Shown here: positions 28,486 through 35,426 of the stretch, piece after piece
Layout: the number at the start of each line of letters is the position of its first letter
How positions within the stretch are numbered: the first letter of the stretch is position 1
DNA from: Lysobacterales bacterium 15-68-25
GTDB taxonomy: Bacteria; Pseudomonadota; Gammaproteobacteria; Xanthomonadales; Rhodanobacteraceae
Direction of reading: 5' to 3'
Assembly: GCA_002279065.1 (NCBI GenBank)
Contig: NCKB01000008.1
Span: 1-64,000 of the forward strand
Length of the DNA: 64,000 nt
Translations under genes and position numbers: made by a program
The notes under the pieces: generated by a model
Told to the model about the DNA's origin: nothing
What the model saw: the letters and a program-made list of their open reading frames with translations, nothing else
The model's database searches: none

Positions 28486-29031
28486 ATGGGATCAGGGATG
28501 CATCCACTATCGGTCGGCCGCTCGTGCCAGTTGCGCGGGCCTGATGCGCTGGAGCTTGGCTTTGCCGGGCTGACCGTTACGGCGGTAACTTTGCTCGCAC
28601 TGAGCTTCGCCGTGCGCCTGACGCACATGGTGGAGGTACTCGACGCGGTGTCGGTGGTCAGTGGAGCACAGACCGATGCCGTGGTGCATCGCGCGGTGCA
28701 TGGCCGGTGGCCCGCGCCGGGCGACGTCGGCGTCGTTTCGCCCGACGCGGACGGCTTCTATACCCAGCACCTCACGCTGGGGGACGGTGGCGTGGTCACC
28801 GCCGATCTGCGCCTTGGCCGGGCCGTGCTCAATGCCGACGGGTTGGGCCTGCATGTCGAGGGCGGCGTTCGTGGTCGGCTGTCGTTCCGTCCGGTGCTGT
28901 TCGGCGCGGAAGATGCGCCCACCCTGACTTACCTCTGCGGCTACGCGCGGCCGCCGGCGGGCGCCGTCGCTGCGCCGGCGGCCGACCGAACCACTCTTCC
29001 GCGGAACCTGCTTCCGCCATTCTGTCGGTGA
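28486..29031 (+). CDS. Pilin-like protein without a prepilin leader
   Basis: A 181-residue protein with one hydrophobic helix near the N-terminus (GFAGLTVTAVTLLALSFAV, about residues 26-44). Its C-terminal part resembles major type IV pilins of this order: YLCGYARPPAG...TTLPRNLLPPFCR has the spacing of the pilin disulfide region ending in LPxxCR. The usual cleavage site and FTLIELMIVVAI segment are missing, so it is probably not processed by PilD in the standard way. GC content is high again, like the core. The start could also be the Met at 28498. Function unknown; pilin relation is inferred from the C-terminal pattern only. Confidence 0.55.
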   Translation: MGSGMHPLSVGRSCQLRGPDALELGFAGLTVTAVTLLALSFAVRLTHMVEVLDAVSVVSGAQTDAVVHRAVHGRWPAPGDVGVVSPDADGFYTQHLTLGDGGVVTADLRLGRAVLNADGLGLHVEGGVRGRLSFRPVLFGAEDAPTLTYLCGYARPPAGAVAAPAADRTTLPRNLLPPFCR

Positions 29032-29037
29032 TCATGC

Positions 29038-29229
29038 ATGGATGATCCAAAGCTCGATGGTGCGGGACAGTTCGTCGCGCGCCAGTACGCCCACCTGGTT
29101 GCGCGTGGGTTGGACGACGCGACCGCGCGGCAGCGCTTGCGCGAGGTGCTGGGCGATGCCGCCACCGCGGCGCTGGACGGTTCGCCGTCGGCGTCCTTGT
29201 CCGGTGGCGACCACGGCGGCGCCCGATAA
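29038..29229 (+). CDS. Small hypothetical protein
   Basis: A 63-residue frame starting 7 bases after the pilin-like gene (MDDPKLDGAGQFVARQYAHL). It is predicted helical and Ala/Arg/Asp-rich with no signal peptide. Close spacing and strong GC at third positions support coding, but no family is recognised and overlapping open frames exist on both strands. Confidence 0.35.
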   Translation: MDDPKLDGAGQFVARQYAHLVARGLDDATARQRLREVLGDAATAALDGSPSASLSGGDHGGAR

Positions 29230-29275
29230 AAGGGGCCGTGGCTAATTAAATCCGGTCGTTGCTTGGCGGCGCAGG
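29225..29275. repeat. REP-like repeat, copy 4
   Basis: GATAAAAGGGGCCGTGGCTA continues as ATTAAATCCGGTCGTTGCTTGG and ends in CGCAGG. It is the most GC-rich copy. The following gap to 29549 shows only G-rich and C-rich tracts (around 29320-29390) and no gene that I can support. Confidence 0.6.
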
Positions 29276-29549
29276 TCCCGGGATGGAGGTGGCTTTGTTA
29301 GGCGCTCCCGGTGTGGGTGCTGCCTGAGGGGAGTGAGGCTTGAGGGGGGAAGAGGGCGCGCCGTGCGTTCTCTCTGGGGGGGAGGCGACTCCGACTGCTG
29401 ACTCGATGGCCGCGAAGTCGCGATAGCGGGTGTCAGAGGAGTTTCCTCCGGCCAGCACGGTTCTGGCCTCCCGTTCGTCCGGGGAGCCGCACGGCCTCCC
29501 GCAAGCCCACACCCCGGCGCTGCCGGACCTGCCCACTCAAGAGCCACAC

Positions 29550-30032
29550 ATGCCCGCCATGTCCCAGCCCGTTTCCCGCTCGCTCCGTCTGCTTGCCACC
29601 TGCTGCCTGGGCCTGTGCGCTTCCGCACAGCCCGCTCTCGCTGCGGCTCCCGATCAGGGCGAGCCACCTTCGGCTGCATCGGTCGCGCAGGCGACCCAGG
29701 CGCTGGAAGCATTCATGAAGCTGCCTCCGGATGTACGTGCAGATTGCATGGCCTCCGGCTTCGGACTGATGACCCTGCCCCTGGATTACATGAGGTTCGC
29801 CGATGCCAAGACGCTCAGCGATTCGGCCCATGCGATCGGCGATGCCCGGGAAAAGCTGCACGCCAAGCGACTGAAGGATGACTTCCAGACCATCGCTTCC
29901 CGAGTGAGCCAGCACGGTGGCGACGCGTTGAAGGACGACGAGGTGATGAATGCCGCGCTGGCTGATGTGGACGCCTGGCAACACGCCACCTGCCCGCACC
30001 CTCCACGACACAAGCCGGTCGCCCGGAACTGA
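29550..30032 (+). CDS. Exported hypothetical protein
   Basis: A 160-residue protein with a signal peptide (SLRLLATCCLGLCASAQPALA) and a helical mature part with two conserved-looking cysteines (DCMASGFG and ATCPHPP). No family recognised. The start at 29550 or 29559 puts the signal peptide at the N-terminus; the 40 upstream in-frame codons look non-coding. Confidence 0.55.
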   Translation: MPAMSQPVSRSLRLLATCCLGLCASAQPALAAAPDQGEPPSAASVAQATQALEAFMKLPPDVRADCMASGFGLMTLPLDYMRFADAKTLSDSAHAIGDAREKLHAKRLKDDFQTIASRVSQHGGDALKDDEVMNAALADVDAWQHATCPHPPRHKPVARN

Positions 30033-30045
30033 CGGAGACGGAGAA

Positions 30046-30093
30046 AGGGCGCCAGGTTCACTTCGCGCGAGTGAAGTAGTGAACCTGGCCCCC
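30046..30093. repeat. Palindromic GGTTCACTTC / GAAGT..GTGAACC repeat
   Basis: AGGGCGCCAGGTTCACTTC, a short centre, then GAAGTAGTGAACCTGGCCCCCT: inverted arms of about 18 bases that would form a stable hairpin. The half element at 28211-28227 (GGGGTCAGGTTCACTTT) belongs to the same family. It resembles REP sequences mobilised by REP-associated tyrosine transposases. It lies between convergent genes and could also terminate transcription. Confidence 0.6.
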
Positions 30094-30160
30094 TATCGTT
30101 ACGGACGGCTCTCCTGCCCACTAAGCCCGATCGCTGGCCTGCCGCGTTCGGGCCCGGCCT

Positions 30161-30544
30161 TCACCGCGCCACACAGCCCTTGCCCTCGAAGCGCGTGCCG
30201 ATGATGTGCCGGTCGGGCGAGAGCTCGAAGTAGGTGGTGCAGCTGGTAAGCACATAGCTGCCGCTGCGGGTGGTGGCGGTGGACGGAAGGTAGTCCATCC
30301 CCTTGATGCCGGCATTGGTGGTGGAGGTGGGCGGCGACATGAAGGTGCTGCGTCGCGTGTAGATGTATTCGATGTGGCCGTCCGGCGCGGTGACCTGGCC
30401 GTTGGGATAGCCCCAGCGCTGCACCAGCGCCTCCGCCGGGGCGCCGATCCAGCCGTCCAGCTGCCGCCGGTATCTGGCTTCGGTGGCGCAGCCGGCGAGG
30501 AGGAGGGCGGTGCCGGCGGCGATGACGATCCGTGACGTATTCAT
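30161..30544 (-). CDS. Small lipoprotein of unknown function
   Basis: A 127-residue protein. The signal peptide with lipobox (ALLLAGC) is followed by RYRRQLDGWIGAPAEALVQRWGYPNGQ, a stretch found in small lipoproteins that contain a BamE/SmpA-like start. The segment IEYIYTRRST and the C-terminal GTRFEGKGCVAR with TSCTTYFEL suggest a disulfide. The start at 30544 is decided by the signal peptide. Monocistronic, convergent with the gene at 29550. Confidence 0.7.
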   Translation of the reverse strand: MNTSRIVIAAGTALLLAGCATEARYRRQLDGWIGAPAEALVQRWGYPNGQVTAPDGHIEYIYTRRSTFMSPPTSTTNAGIKGMDYLPSTATTRSGSYVLTSCTTYFELSPDRHIIGTRFEGKGCVAR

Positions 30545-30625
30545 CGGCTTCCTCGTGTCTGGTCCTGGCGGGGCCGTGCGGCGCCAGCATGCTTCCATGC
30601 AGCCGCCTTCGTCATCCAGGACGGA

Positions 30626-30760
30626 AAAACCAGGGTCGGGTTCGACTTTTCGAGGCTGGGGAGGCAGCAGCCGGGGGCGACCGGCTATCGGTAAACGGTC
30701 CATCGACGCTGCAACCGCGGTTCCGCGTCATGTCGGTTCATCCAATGGGAATCGGCAACC
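30626..30760. repeat. Long intergenic repeat, copy A
   Basis: The left block CAGGGTCGGGTTCGACTTTT plus CGAGGCTGGGGAGGC, and the right block CCATCGACGCTGCAACCGCGG with CGTCATGTCGGTTCAT and GGGAATCGGCAAC, recur with few changes at 32846-33110. Here the blocks are about 35 bases apart. No open frame is conserved between copies. Confidence 0.6.
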
Positions 30761-30778
30761 CCGTAAAGGCGATGCCGA

Positions 30779-32122
30779 CTACTGTTTTCTGGATCCGTTT
30801 TCTTGCGTCGGCGCGTGTTTCGGCAGCAGGGTCCGCACGATCAGCAAGGCCAGCAGCGGGATGCTGATCGCGTAGATGTACTGCGTGCGTGCCACGCCGA
30901 TGTTCAAGGGGAACCAGATGCCCGGCACGCCGAGGGGGTCGAGCAGTTCGGAGCCGAACAGCGAGGCCAGGATCGAGGCCAGCGTGACGAGCGCCAGGAT
31001 GCGCGGGGCGGCACCGCGGACGATGCGCACGACGATCACCGCGAACAGCGCGATCGAGCCCAGCCGGCTGACGCTCGTCCAGGTCGCCGAATGGGTCAGC
31101 GCACCGACGACTCCGGCGACGCCCAGCGCGACAGCCAGCCCGTCGACGCTTCGCCACGCGGGCAGGCACCAGCGGTTCCAGGCCAGCACCCAGGCGGTCA
31201 TGATCGGCACCCACATCACCGACGCCAGCCACGCGTAGGTGACCAGGCTCTGCAGGTCGGTCCACGAGACGATCGCGTTGTTGAGGCGCCGGGCTGCCGT
31301 GAGTGCGAGCGCGATGCCGGTGAACACCAGGAAACCCTTGCGACTGCTGCGCGAGCCGACCACCAGCGCCAGGCCGATCAGGGTCAGCATGGCAGCCGGC
31401 TCGACCGCATCGAGGATGTAGCCGGCGATGGTCCGCTGCCATTGCGCGCGGTGCAGTGCATCGCTCACCGAGCGTGGCGCCAGGATGGGCGGGGTATGCA
31501 TGCCGCCGCCCTCTGCGCTGGCGTTGCCTGGCAGCATGTAGACGCGCACGGCGAGCACGCCGCTGGTACCCGCCACGCCGGCGGGCAGGGCGAACTGCAG
31601 CGGCCGTGTGCCGACCAGGCGCGGCTCCGGGCCGAGCCTGCCCGAGCCACCCAGCAACCGGCCGTTCCAATACAGCTCGTAGCCGTCCTCGACGAGGGTC
31701 GGCCCGAGGATGTCCCACGAGGCGCTTCCGGCCGGCACCGTCACCGTCCTCCGGTACCAGGCGTAACCGTGGTAGCCGGGATGACCGTGCGCCATCCATC
31801 CGGCCACGTAGTCGGGCAGACCCACGTCGCCGTCGTGGCTACCCGGTGGAGCGGTCAGATCCATCGTCTCCCAACGGCTGTCGTCCAGGTCGGGTGCCGC
31901 CCAGCGCGGATCGTCGCCGGTGTGGAACCGCCAGGAGCCGTCGAGCAAGGAAGATGCGGCACGCAGCGGCGCGGGATCGGGGCGGCCACCGGTGGCCAGG
32001 TCGGCGACCATGAGGCCGATGGTCAGCACCGTCGCGACGATGATGCTGACCATCAGTCTGCGTTGTGCCGCGTCGGTCGCCGGTGCCATCGAAGCGGAAA
32101 GTCGGGGCATCATGCGATGCAT
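30779..32122 (-). CDS. Membrane protein with extracytoplasmic beta-sandwich and 7TM-type core
   Basis: A 447-residue protein. A first membrane helix (about 23-42, LMVSIIVATVLTIGLMVADL) leads to a periplasmic galactose-binding-like sandwich (about 55-210, DGSWRFHTGDDPRW, WYRRTVTVP, YELYWNGRLLGG). Seven to eight helices then fill residues 235-435. This layout is that of 7TMR-DISM sensor proteins, which usually continue into a histidine kinase or GGDEF domain. Here the protein ends directly after the last helix (LPKHAPTQENGSRKQ), so no output domain is present. It is divergent from the CGNR regulator gene, which may control it. Function inferred from architecture only. Confidence 0.65.
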   Translation of the reverse strand: MHRMMPRLSASMAPATDAAQRRLMVSIIVATVLTIGLMVADLATGGRPDPAPLRAASSLLDGSWRFHTGDDPRWAAPDLDDSRWETMDLTAPPGSHDGDVGLPDYVAGWMAHGHPGYHGYAWYRRTVTVPAGSASWDILGPTLVEDGYELYWNGRLLGGSGRLGPEPRLVGTRPLQFALPAGVAGTSGVLAVRVYMLPGNASAEGGGMHTPPILAPRSVSDALHRAQWQRTIAGYILDAVEPAAMLTLIGLALVVGSRSSRKGFLVFTGIALALTAARRLNNAIVSWTDLQSLVTYAWLASVMWVPIMTAWVLAWNRWCLPAWRSVDGLAVALGVAGVVGALTHSATWTSVSRLGSIALFAVIVVRIVRGAAPRILALVTLASILASLFGSELLDPLGVPGIWFPLNIGVARTQYIYAISIPLLALLIVRTLLPKHAPTQENGSRKQ

Positions 32123-32145
32123 CTCGTCGCCTGTGTCGACAAACA

Positions 32146-32186
32146 GGCTACCAGTTAAAATGATTTAGTCGGTAACTTATGACCTG
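32146..32186. promoter_or_regulatory. AT-rich inverted repeat between divergent genes (putative operator)
   Basis: AGTTA (32153-32157) and TAACT (32174-32178) frame an AT-rich centre with TGATTTAG in the 88-base gap between the 7TM gene and the CGNR regulator. The position suits an autoregulatory site. Confidence 0.3.
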
Positions 32187-32210
32187 GATCGGAGCATCGA
32201 GCAAGACCGC

Positions 32211-32819
32211 ATGACGCCCGCGAACGCCTCATCGACGCCACGACCGGTTGCCGCTGTCCGGCTGGACGGCGGGCGCTTGTGCCTGGATTTCGTCAACACC
32301 ATCCATGACCGCTACGCCGCGGACGTGGAGGACTACGTGCAAGACCCGCAGCGATTCATCGCGTGGAGCGAGCGCACCGGGGCGCTGCGTCCGGACGACG
32401 GCGTTTGCGTGCCGCGGACCGCGCACAAACGCGCCGCGCTGATGCGCGAGGTGGTGGCCCTGCGCGAGGACCTGCATGCGCTGTTCGCGGCGCGGATCGA
32501 TGGCCTGGTGCCGCGCGCAAGTGCGGTGCGCGGTCTCGACCGCTGGTTGCACGAGGCCTGGGCCAGCCAGTCGCTCGGCACCGATGGCTACATGCACTGG
32601 CGCGCCGATGCCCGCGACGCGCAGCTGTCCCTCAAGCGCATCGCGCTCGATGCGCTCGACCTGCTCGCCAATCCGGCCGCCTCCCGGCTTCGCCGTTGCG
32701 CCAACACCACCTCCTGCGGATGGCTGTTCCTCGATGTCAGCAAGAACGGTCGCCGCCGCTGGTGCGCAATGGAGACCTGCGGCACCGCCGAGAAGATGCA
32801 GCGCTACCGGCGGGCCTGA
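32211..32819 (+). CDS. CGNR zinc-finger / ABATE-domain transcriptional regulator
   Basis: A 202-residue predicted cytoplasmic regulator. The N-terminal ABATE domain starts with the typical RLDGGRLCLDFVNTIHDR. The C-terminal zinc finger holds four cysteines in RRCANTTSCGWLFLDVSKNG and RRRWCAMETCGTA. The name-giving CGNR tetrapeptide is CGTA here, while the cysteine pattern and the following KMQRYR are kept. Proteins of this family are thought to be stress- or ligand-responsive regulators. It is divergently placed next to the 7TM protein. Confidence 0.82.
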   Translation: MTPANASSTPRPVAAVRLDGGRLCLDFVNTIHDRYAADVEDYVQDPQRFIAWSERTGALRPDDGVCVPRTAHKRAALMREVVALREDLHALFAARIDGLVPRASAVRGLDRWLHEAWASQSLGTDGYMHWRADARDAQLSLKRIALDALDLLANPAASRLRRCANTTSCGWLFLDVSKNGRRRWCAMETCGTAEKMQRYRRA

Positions 32820-32845
32820 GGGCCCCAAAAAGGGCAGAAACAAGC

Positions 32846-33110
32846 AAGGGTCGGGCTCGACTTCTTGAGGCTGGAGAGGCGACGGCCAGGGAGCGCTACC
32901 GATCCACTGGACCTGGCGCGATCTGGACGACGCTCAGGCGCAACGGCCCATCGCGAACTGGGGCAAGTGAGCGCGCCCCGGGTCTGATTCCGGCGATGCA
33001 AAGAGGCTGGAAATCGGGGGCAGCGCTCCCGCTATTCGTGACAAGTGGTCTATCGACGGTGCTGCCGCGGCTCCGCATCATGTCGGTTCATTCAACGGGG
33101 AATCGGCAAC
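32846..33110. repeat. Long intergenic repeat, copy B (expanded)
   Basis: The left block (32846-32880) and right block (33047-33110) correspond to those of copy A, but are separated by about 165 bases instead of about 35. The right block ends exactly at the ATG of the next gene. This fills the whole gap after the CGNR gene. Confidence 0.6.
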
Positions 33111-34022
33111 ATGGCCACTGGCAGCGTCTGGCTCCTTTCGGCGGCGGCATGCACGGTCCTGGTCGGGCCTCTGTTGCTGGGGCTGGTCGGGATGATGGCT
33201 GGGCGATGCCCGGGGAGCGCATCGACAGCCGCCGCAGGCTGGCGGACCACCGTTCGTTCGGCCCTGCTCTATGCCGTCGCGTTCAACCTGACGTTCTTCA
33301 TCCAGGAACTGTTCCTGGTGCTGCCCAAGGCGCTTACCCCCGGCCTGCGGCCGACGCTGTACCACAACAATCACAGCTGGGAGGGCACCAGCCCGCTCGC
33401 CAGCCTGTTCCAGGGCACCGGCGCCTTGGCGACCCTGCTGATGGGGCTGCTTTGTCTGTGGTGGCTGCGACGAACCGCGTCGCGGGCGGGTGGCCATCGG
33501 CTGTTCGTGTTCTGGATGGCCTATTGCGGCTGCTTCATGGCGTTGCCGCAGGTGGTGATCGGCGCGTTGAGCCCGGGCAGCGACCTGGGCATGGCGATGG
33601 GCTATCTGCAGCTCGGTGAGGCCGCACGGCTGGGCGCCGGTCTCGTCGCGCTGGTGGTCATGCCGCTGATCGCCGTGCAGTTGTGCCGGTCCGCGCCTGC
33701 GCTGGCGATCACTCCTGCCCAGGCGGACGATCCCTGTCGCCGTACGCGCCGGGTGTTCTGGACGGTGACTCTGCCAGCGCTGATCGGCACCGTGCTGGCG
33801 ATCCCCTTCCGCGTACCGCGAGAGTGGCTGGAGGTACTGCTCGTCCCGGTGCTGGTGGTCCTGCCCGGCATCCCCTGGATCCAGGCCGCGGCATGGCGCG
33901 AGCGTGCCACCAGGGCAGAGGAAACCCGGCCGGAGACGTCCCTCGTCTTTCCGCTGGCCGCAGCAGTGCTGTTGCTGCTGCTGTTCCAACTCGTGCTTCG
34001 ACCGGGTATCCGCTTCTACTGA
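33111..34022 (+). CDS. Polytopic membrane protein of unknown function
   Basis: A 303-residue protein with about eight hydrophobic segments (for example LLSAAACTVLVGPLLLGLVG, ALATLLMGLLCLWWL, LAAAVLLLLLFQLVL). The loop LTPGLRPTLYHNNHSWEGTS is the most striking soluble motif. No enzymatic residues or family were recognised. The start at 33111 follows repeat copy B directly and lacks a good ribosome site; a longer frame upstream would run through the repeat and is unlikely. Confidence 0.6.
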   Translation: MATGSVWLLSAAACTVLVGPLLLGLVGMMAGRCPGSASTAAAGWRTTVRSALLYAVAFNLTFFIQELFLVLPKALTPGLRPTLYHNNHSWEGTSPLASLFQGTGALATLLMGLLCLWWLRRTASRAGGHRLFVFWMAYCGCFMALPQVVIGALSPGSDLGMAMGYLQLGEAARLGAGLVALVVMPLIAVQLCRSAPALAITPAQADDPCRRTRRVFWTVTLPALIGTVLAIPFRVPREWLEVLLVPVLVVLPGIPWIQAAAWRERATRAEETRPETSLVFPLAAAVLLLLLFQLVLRPGIRFY

Positions 34023-34235
34023 CCGGCAAGGTGGGCTCGAACGGGTCTGAAACCGTAGTGGGATGGGAGTGGCGGCGTAAGCAACTCCGCCGGACAGGCA
34101 GCCTGACGGTGGGGTTTCGTCACTTCGACAGGTACCGCGCCGTACCGGATCGCTCGCGCCTTGCGGGGAGCCGACGCACGAGCGTAGTGTGCGCGGACGC
34201 CGCGGCATGCGGCTTTTCAAAGGGAGTTTGAGCAA

Positions 34236-34469
34236 ATGGCATTTCCCACGTCAGTCAATTCGCAGATCACCGACGCCGTCACCCAGGCCAATGTGAAGGT
34301 CCTGGCAGATGCTCCGGCCATGGCCCTGGGATCGCTCTATCAGACGCTGGCGCAGGCCAGCGGCATGGCGGCACAGAACGCGACTGCGAATCAGCAGGCG
34401 GCCAACCAGGTTTCGCAGGCCGTCGTCACCCGTTGCGTGGAATCCATCCTCGGTTCGTCCGCCAGCTGA
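34236..34469 (+). CDS. rebB: RebB-family R-body protein (copy 1)
   Basis: A 77-residue protein of the RebB/killing-trait family. It has the signature VNSQITDAVTQANVKVLADA, then MALGSLYQTLAQASGMAAQN and a Gln/Asn-rich stretch (ATANQQAANQ). RebA/RebB polymers form R-bodies, coiled protein ribbons that unroll suddenly on pH change and kill host cells in Caedibacter. A GGGAG ribosome site precedes the ATG. It opens a four-gene cluster. The 213 bases upstream (34023-34235) contain no gene and presumably hold the promoter; I could not identify it with confidence. Confidence 0.85.
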   Translation: MAFPTSVNSQITDAVTQANVKVLADAPAMALGSLYQTLAQASGMAAQNATANQQAANQVSQAVVTRCVESILGSSAS

Positions 34470-34481
34470 GGAGCGATCTCG

Positions 34482-34718
34482 ATGGCATTTCCGACCGCAG
34501 TCAACGATCAGGTTACCGACGCCGTCACCCAGGCCAACGTCAAAGTGCTGGGGGATGCACCCGCCACGGCGATGGGGATGCTCTACCAGACCATCGCGCA
34601 GGCGTCGGGGATGGCCGCCGGGAACGCGGTGGCGCACCAGCAGAACGCCCACGGCGTGGCACTCGCCGTCGCGACGCGTTGCGTCACTGCGCTCGTCGGC
34701 GCGCCGGGGCGCGGGTAG
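34482..34718 (+). CDS. rebB: RebB-family R-body protein (copy 2)
   Basis: A 78-residue paralogue of the preceding gene, about 70 percent identical over the first 73 residues by eye (VNDQVTDAVTQANVKVLGDA, MAMGMLYQTIAQASGMAAGN). It follows after 12 bases with its own GAGGAG ribosome site. Tandem RebB copies are normal in reb loci and the different copies are thought to co-assemble. Confidence 0.85.
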   Translation: MAFPTAVNDQVTDAVTQANVKVLGDAPATAMGMLYQTIAQASGMAAGNAVAHQQNAHGVALAVATRCVTALVGAPGRG

Positions 34719-34722
34719 TCCC

Positions 34723-35070
34723 ATGGCCGACGACACCACCGTCAACAGCCAGATCACCGACGCAGCGGCGCAGGTCAACGCGGCCGTTGCCGGATCTTCC
34801 GAATCGCTGGCCCGGGCCATGGCTGACCAGGTGATGGCGCACGCCATCGGACTGGCGATGCAGAACGCCGTGGCGCAACAGCAGCAGGCCTATACCCTGC
34901 GCAATGCGGTCACCGCGGCGGTCGCCCGCGCGATGCTCGAGGCCAGCCCGGAAGACGCCTTGCGTCTGGCGCGCGAGGCGCTGCCCGGCGACGACGTCGT
35001 GCAGACGATCGACCGCCTCAGTGCACTGCTTCATGGCGTCAATGCAGGCCAGCCCAAGGAGGGGAAATGA
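34723..35070 (+). CDS. Divergent RebB-like protein (copy 3)
   Basis: A 115-residue member that keeps VNSQITDA near the N-terminus and the GLAMQNAVAQQQQAYTLRNAV core. It lacks the conserved KVLGDAPA segment, which is replaced by VAGSSESLARAMADQVM. An extra helical tail of about 45 residues (SPEDALRLAREALPGDDVV) follows. Length and divergence suggest a different role in the ribbon, such as assembly or nucleation; this is inference. It starts 4 bases after copy 2 and overlaps the next gene by 4 bases. Confidence 0.75.
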   Translation: MADDTTVNSQITDAAAQVNAAVAGSSESLARAMADQVMAHAIGLAMQNAVAQQQQAYTLRNAVTAAVARAMLEASPEDALRLAREALPGDDVVQTIDRLSALLHGVNAGQPKEGK

Positions 35071-35294
35071 GCATGGCCACCGACGAGAACGAACCGCAGC
35101 CGACTCCGACGACGGCGGATGTCGCCGGCGAGATCGAGCGCACCCATGCCGCCGTGCTGGCGGCCATCGAGGCGGGCTACGCGAACGTCGAGAACGCGAT
35201 GAAGCAGGCCGAGGAGGCCGTGGCGCAGGCCGTCAGCGGTGCGGCGCGGGCCGTGCAGCTCGCACGGCAGGCATCGCAGAAAGTCGACGGGTAA
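35067..35294 (+). CDS. Small helical protein of the reb cluster
   Basis: A 75-residue protein predicted as one long amphipathic helix (ERTHAAVLAAIEAGYANVEN, AMKQAEEAVAQAVSGAARAV). Not recognisably RebB, but the 4-base overlap with copy 3 and the AAGGAGGGG ribosome site show it is translated as part of the same operon. An alternative start is the Met at 35073. Other reb loci also contain small accessory genes of unclear role. Confidence 0.7.
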   Translation: MSMATDENEPQPTPTTADVAGEIERTHAAVLAAIEAGYANVENAMKQAEEAVAQAVSGAARAVQLARQASQKVDG

Positions 35295-35305
35295 AGGCGA
35301 CCGAT

Positions 35306-35348
35306 CGCCGGCCCCGGCTCACCGCGCCGGGGCCGGCGTGAATTTTCC
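35306..35348 (+). terminator. Terminator of the reb cluster
   Basis: A 12-bp perfect stem (CGCCGGCCCCGG / CCGGGGCCGGCG) with a 9-base loop, followed by TGAATTTTCC. Confidence 0.65.
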
Positions 35349-35426
35349 TGTCCCGACGGGAACAAGTGCGAGCACGCCAGCGCGTGGTTCGCTGCCGTGC
35401 GGCCGGATACTGCGGCATGCGCAGCC

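Noticed and set aside
27362-29275. Integron-like attC sites
   Set aside because: The repeats lack the RYYYAAC / GTTRRRY core pair and are not placed one per gene cassette; REP-type elements fit better.
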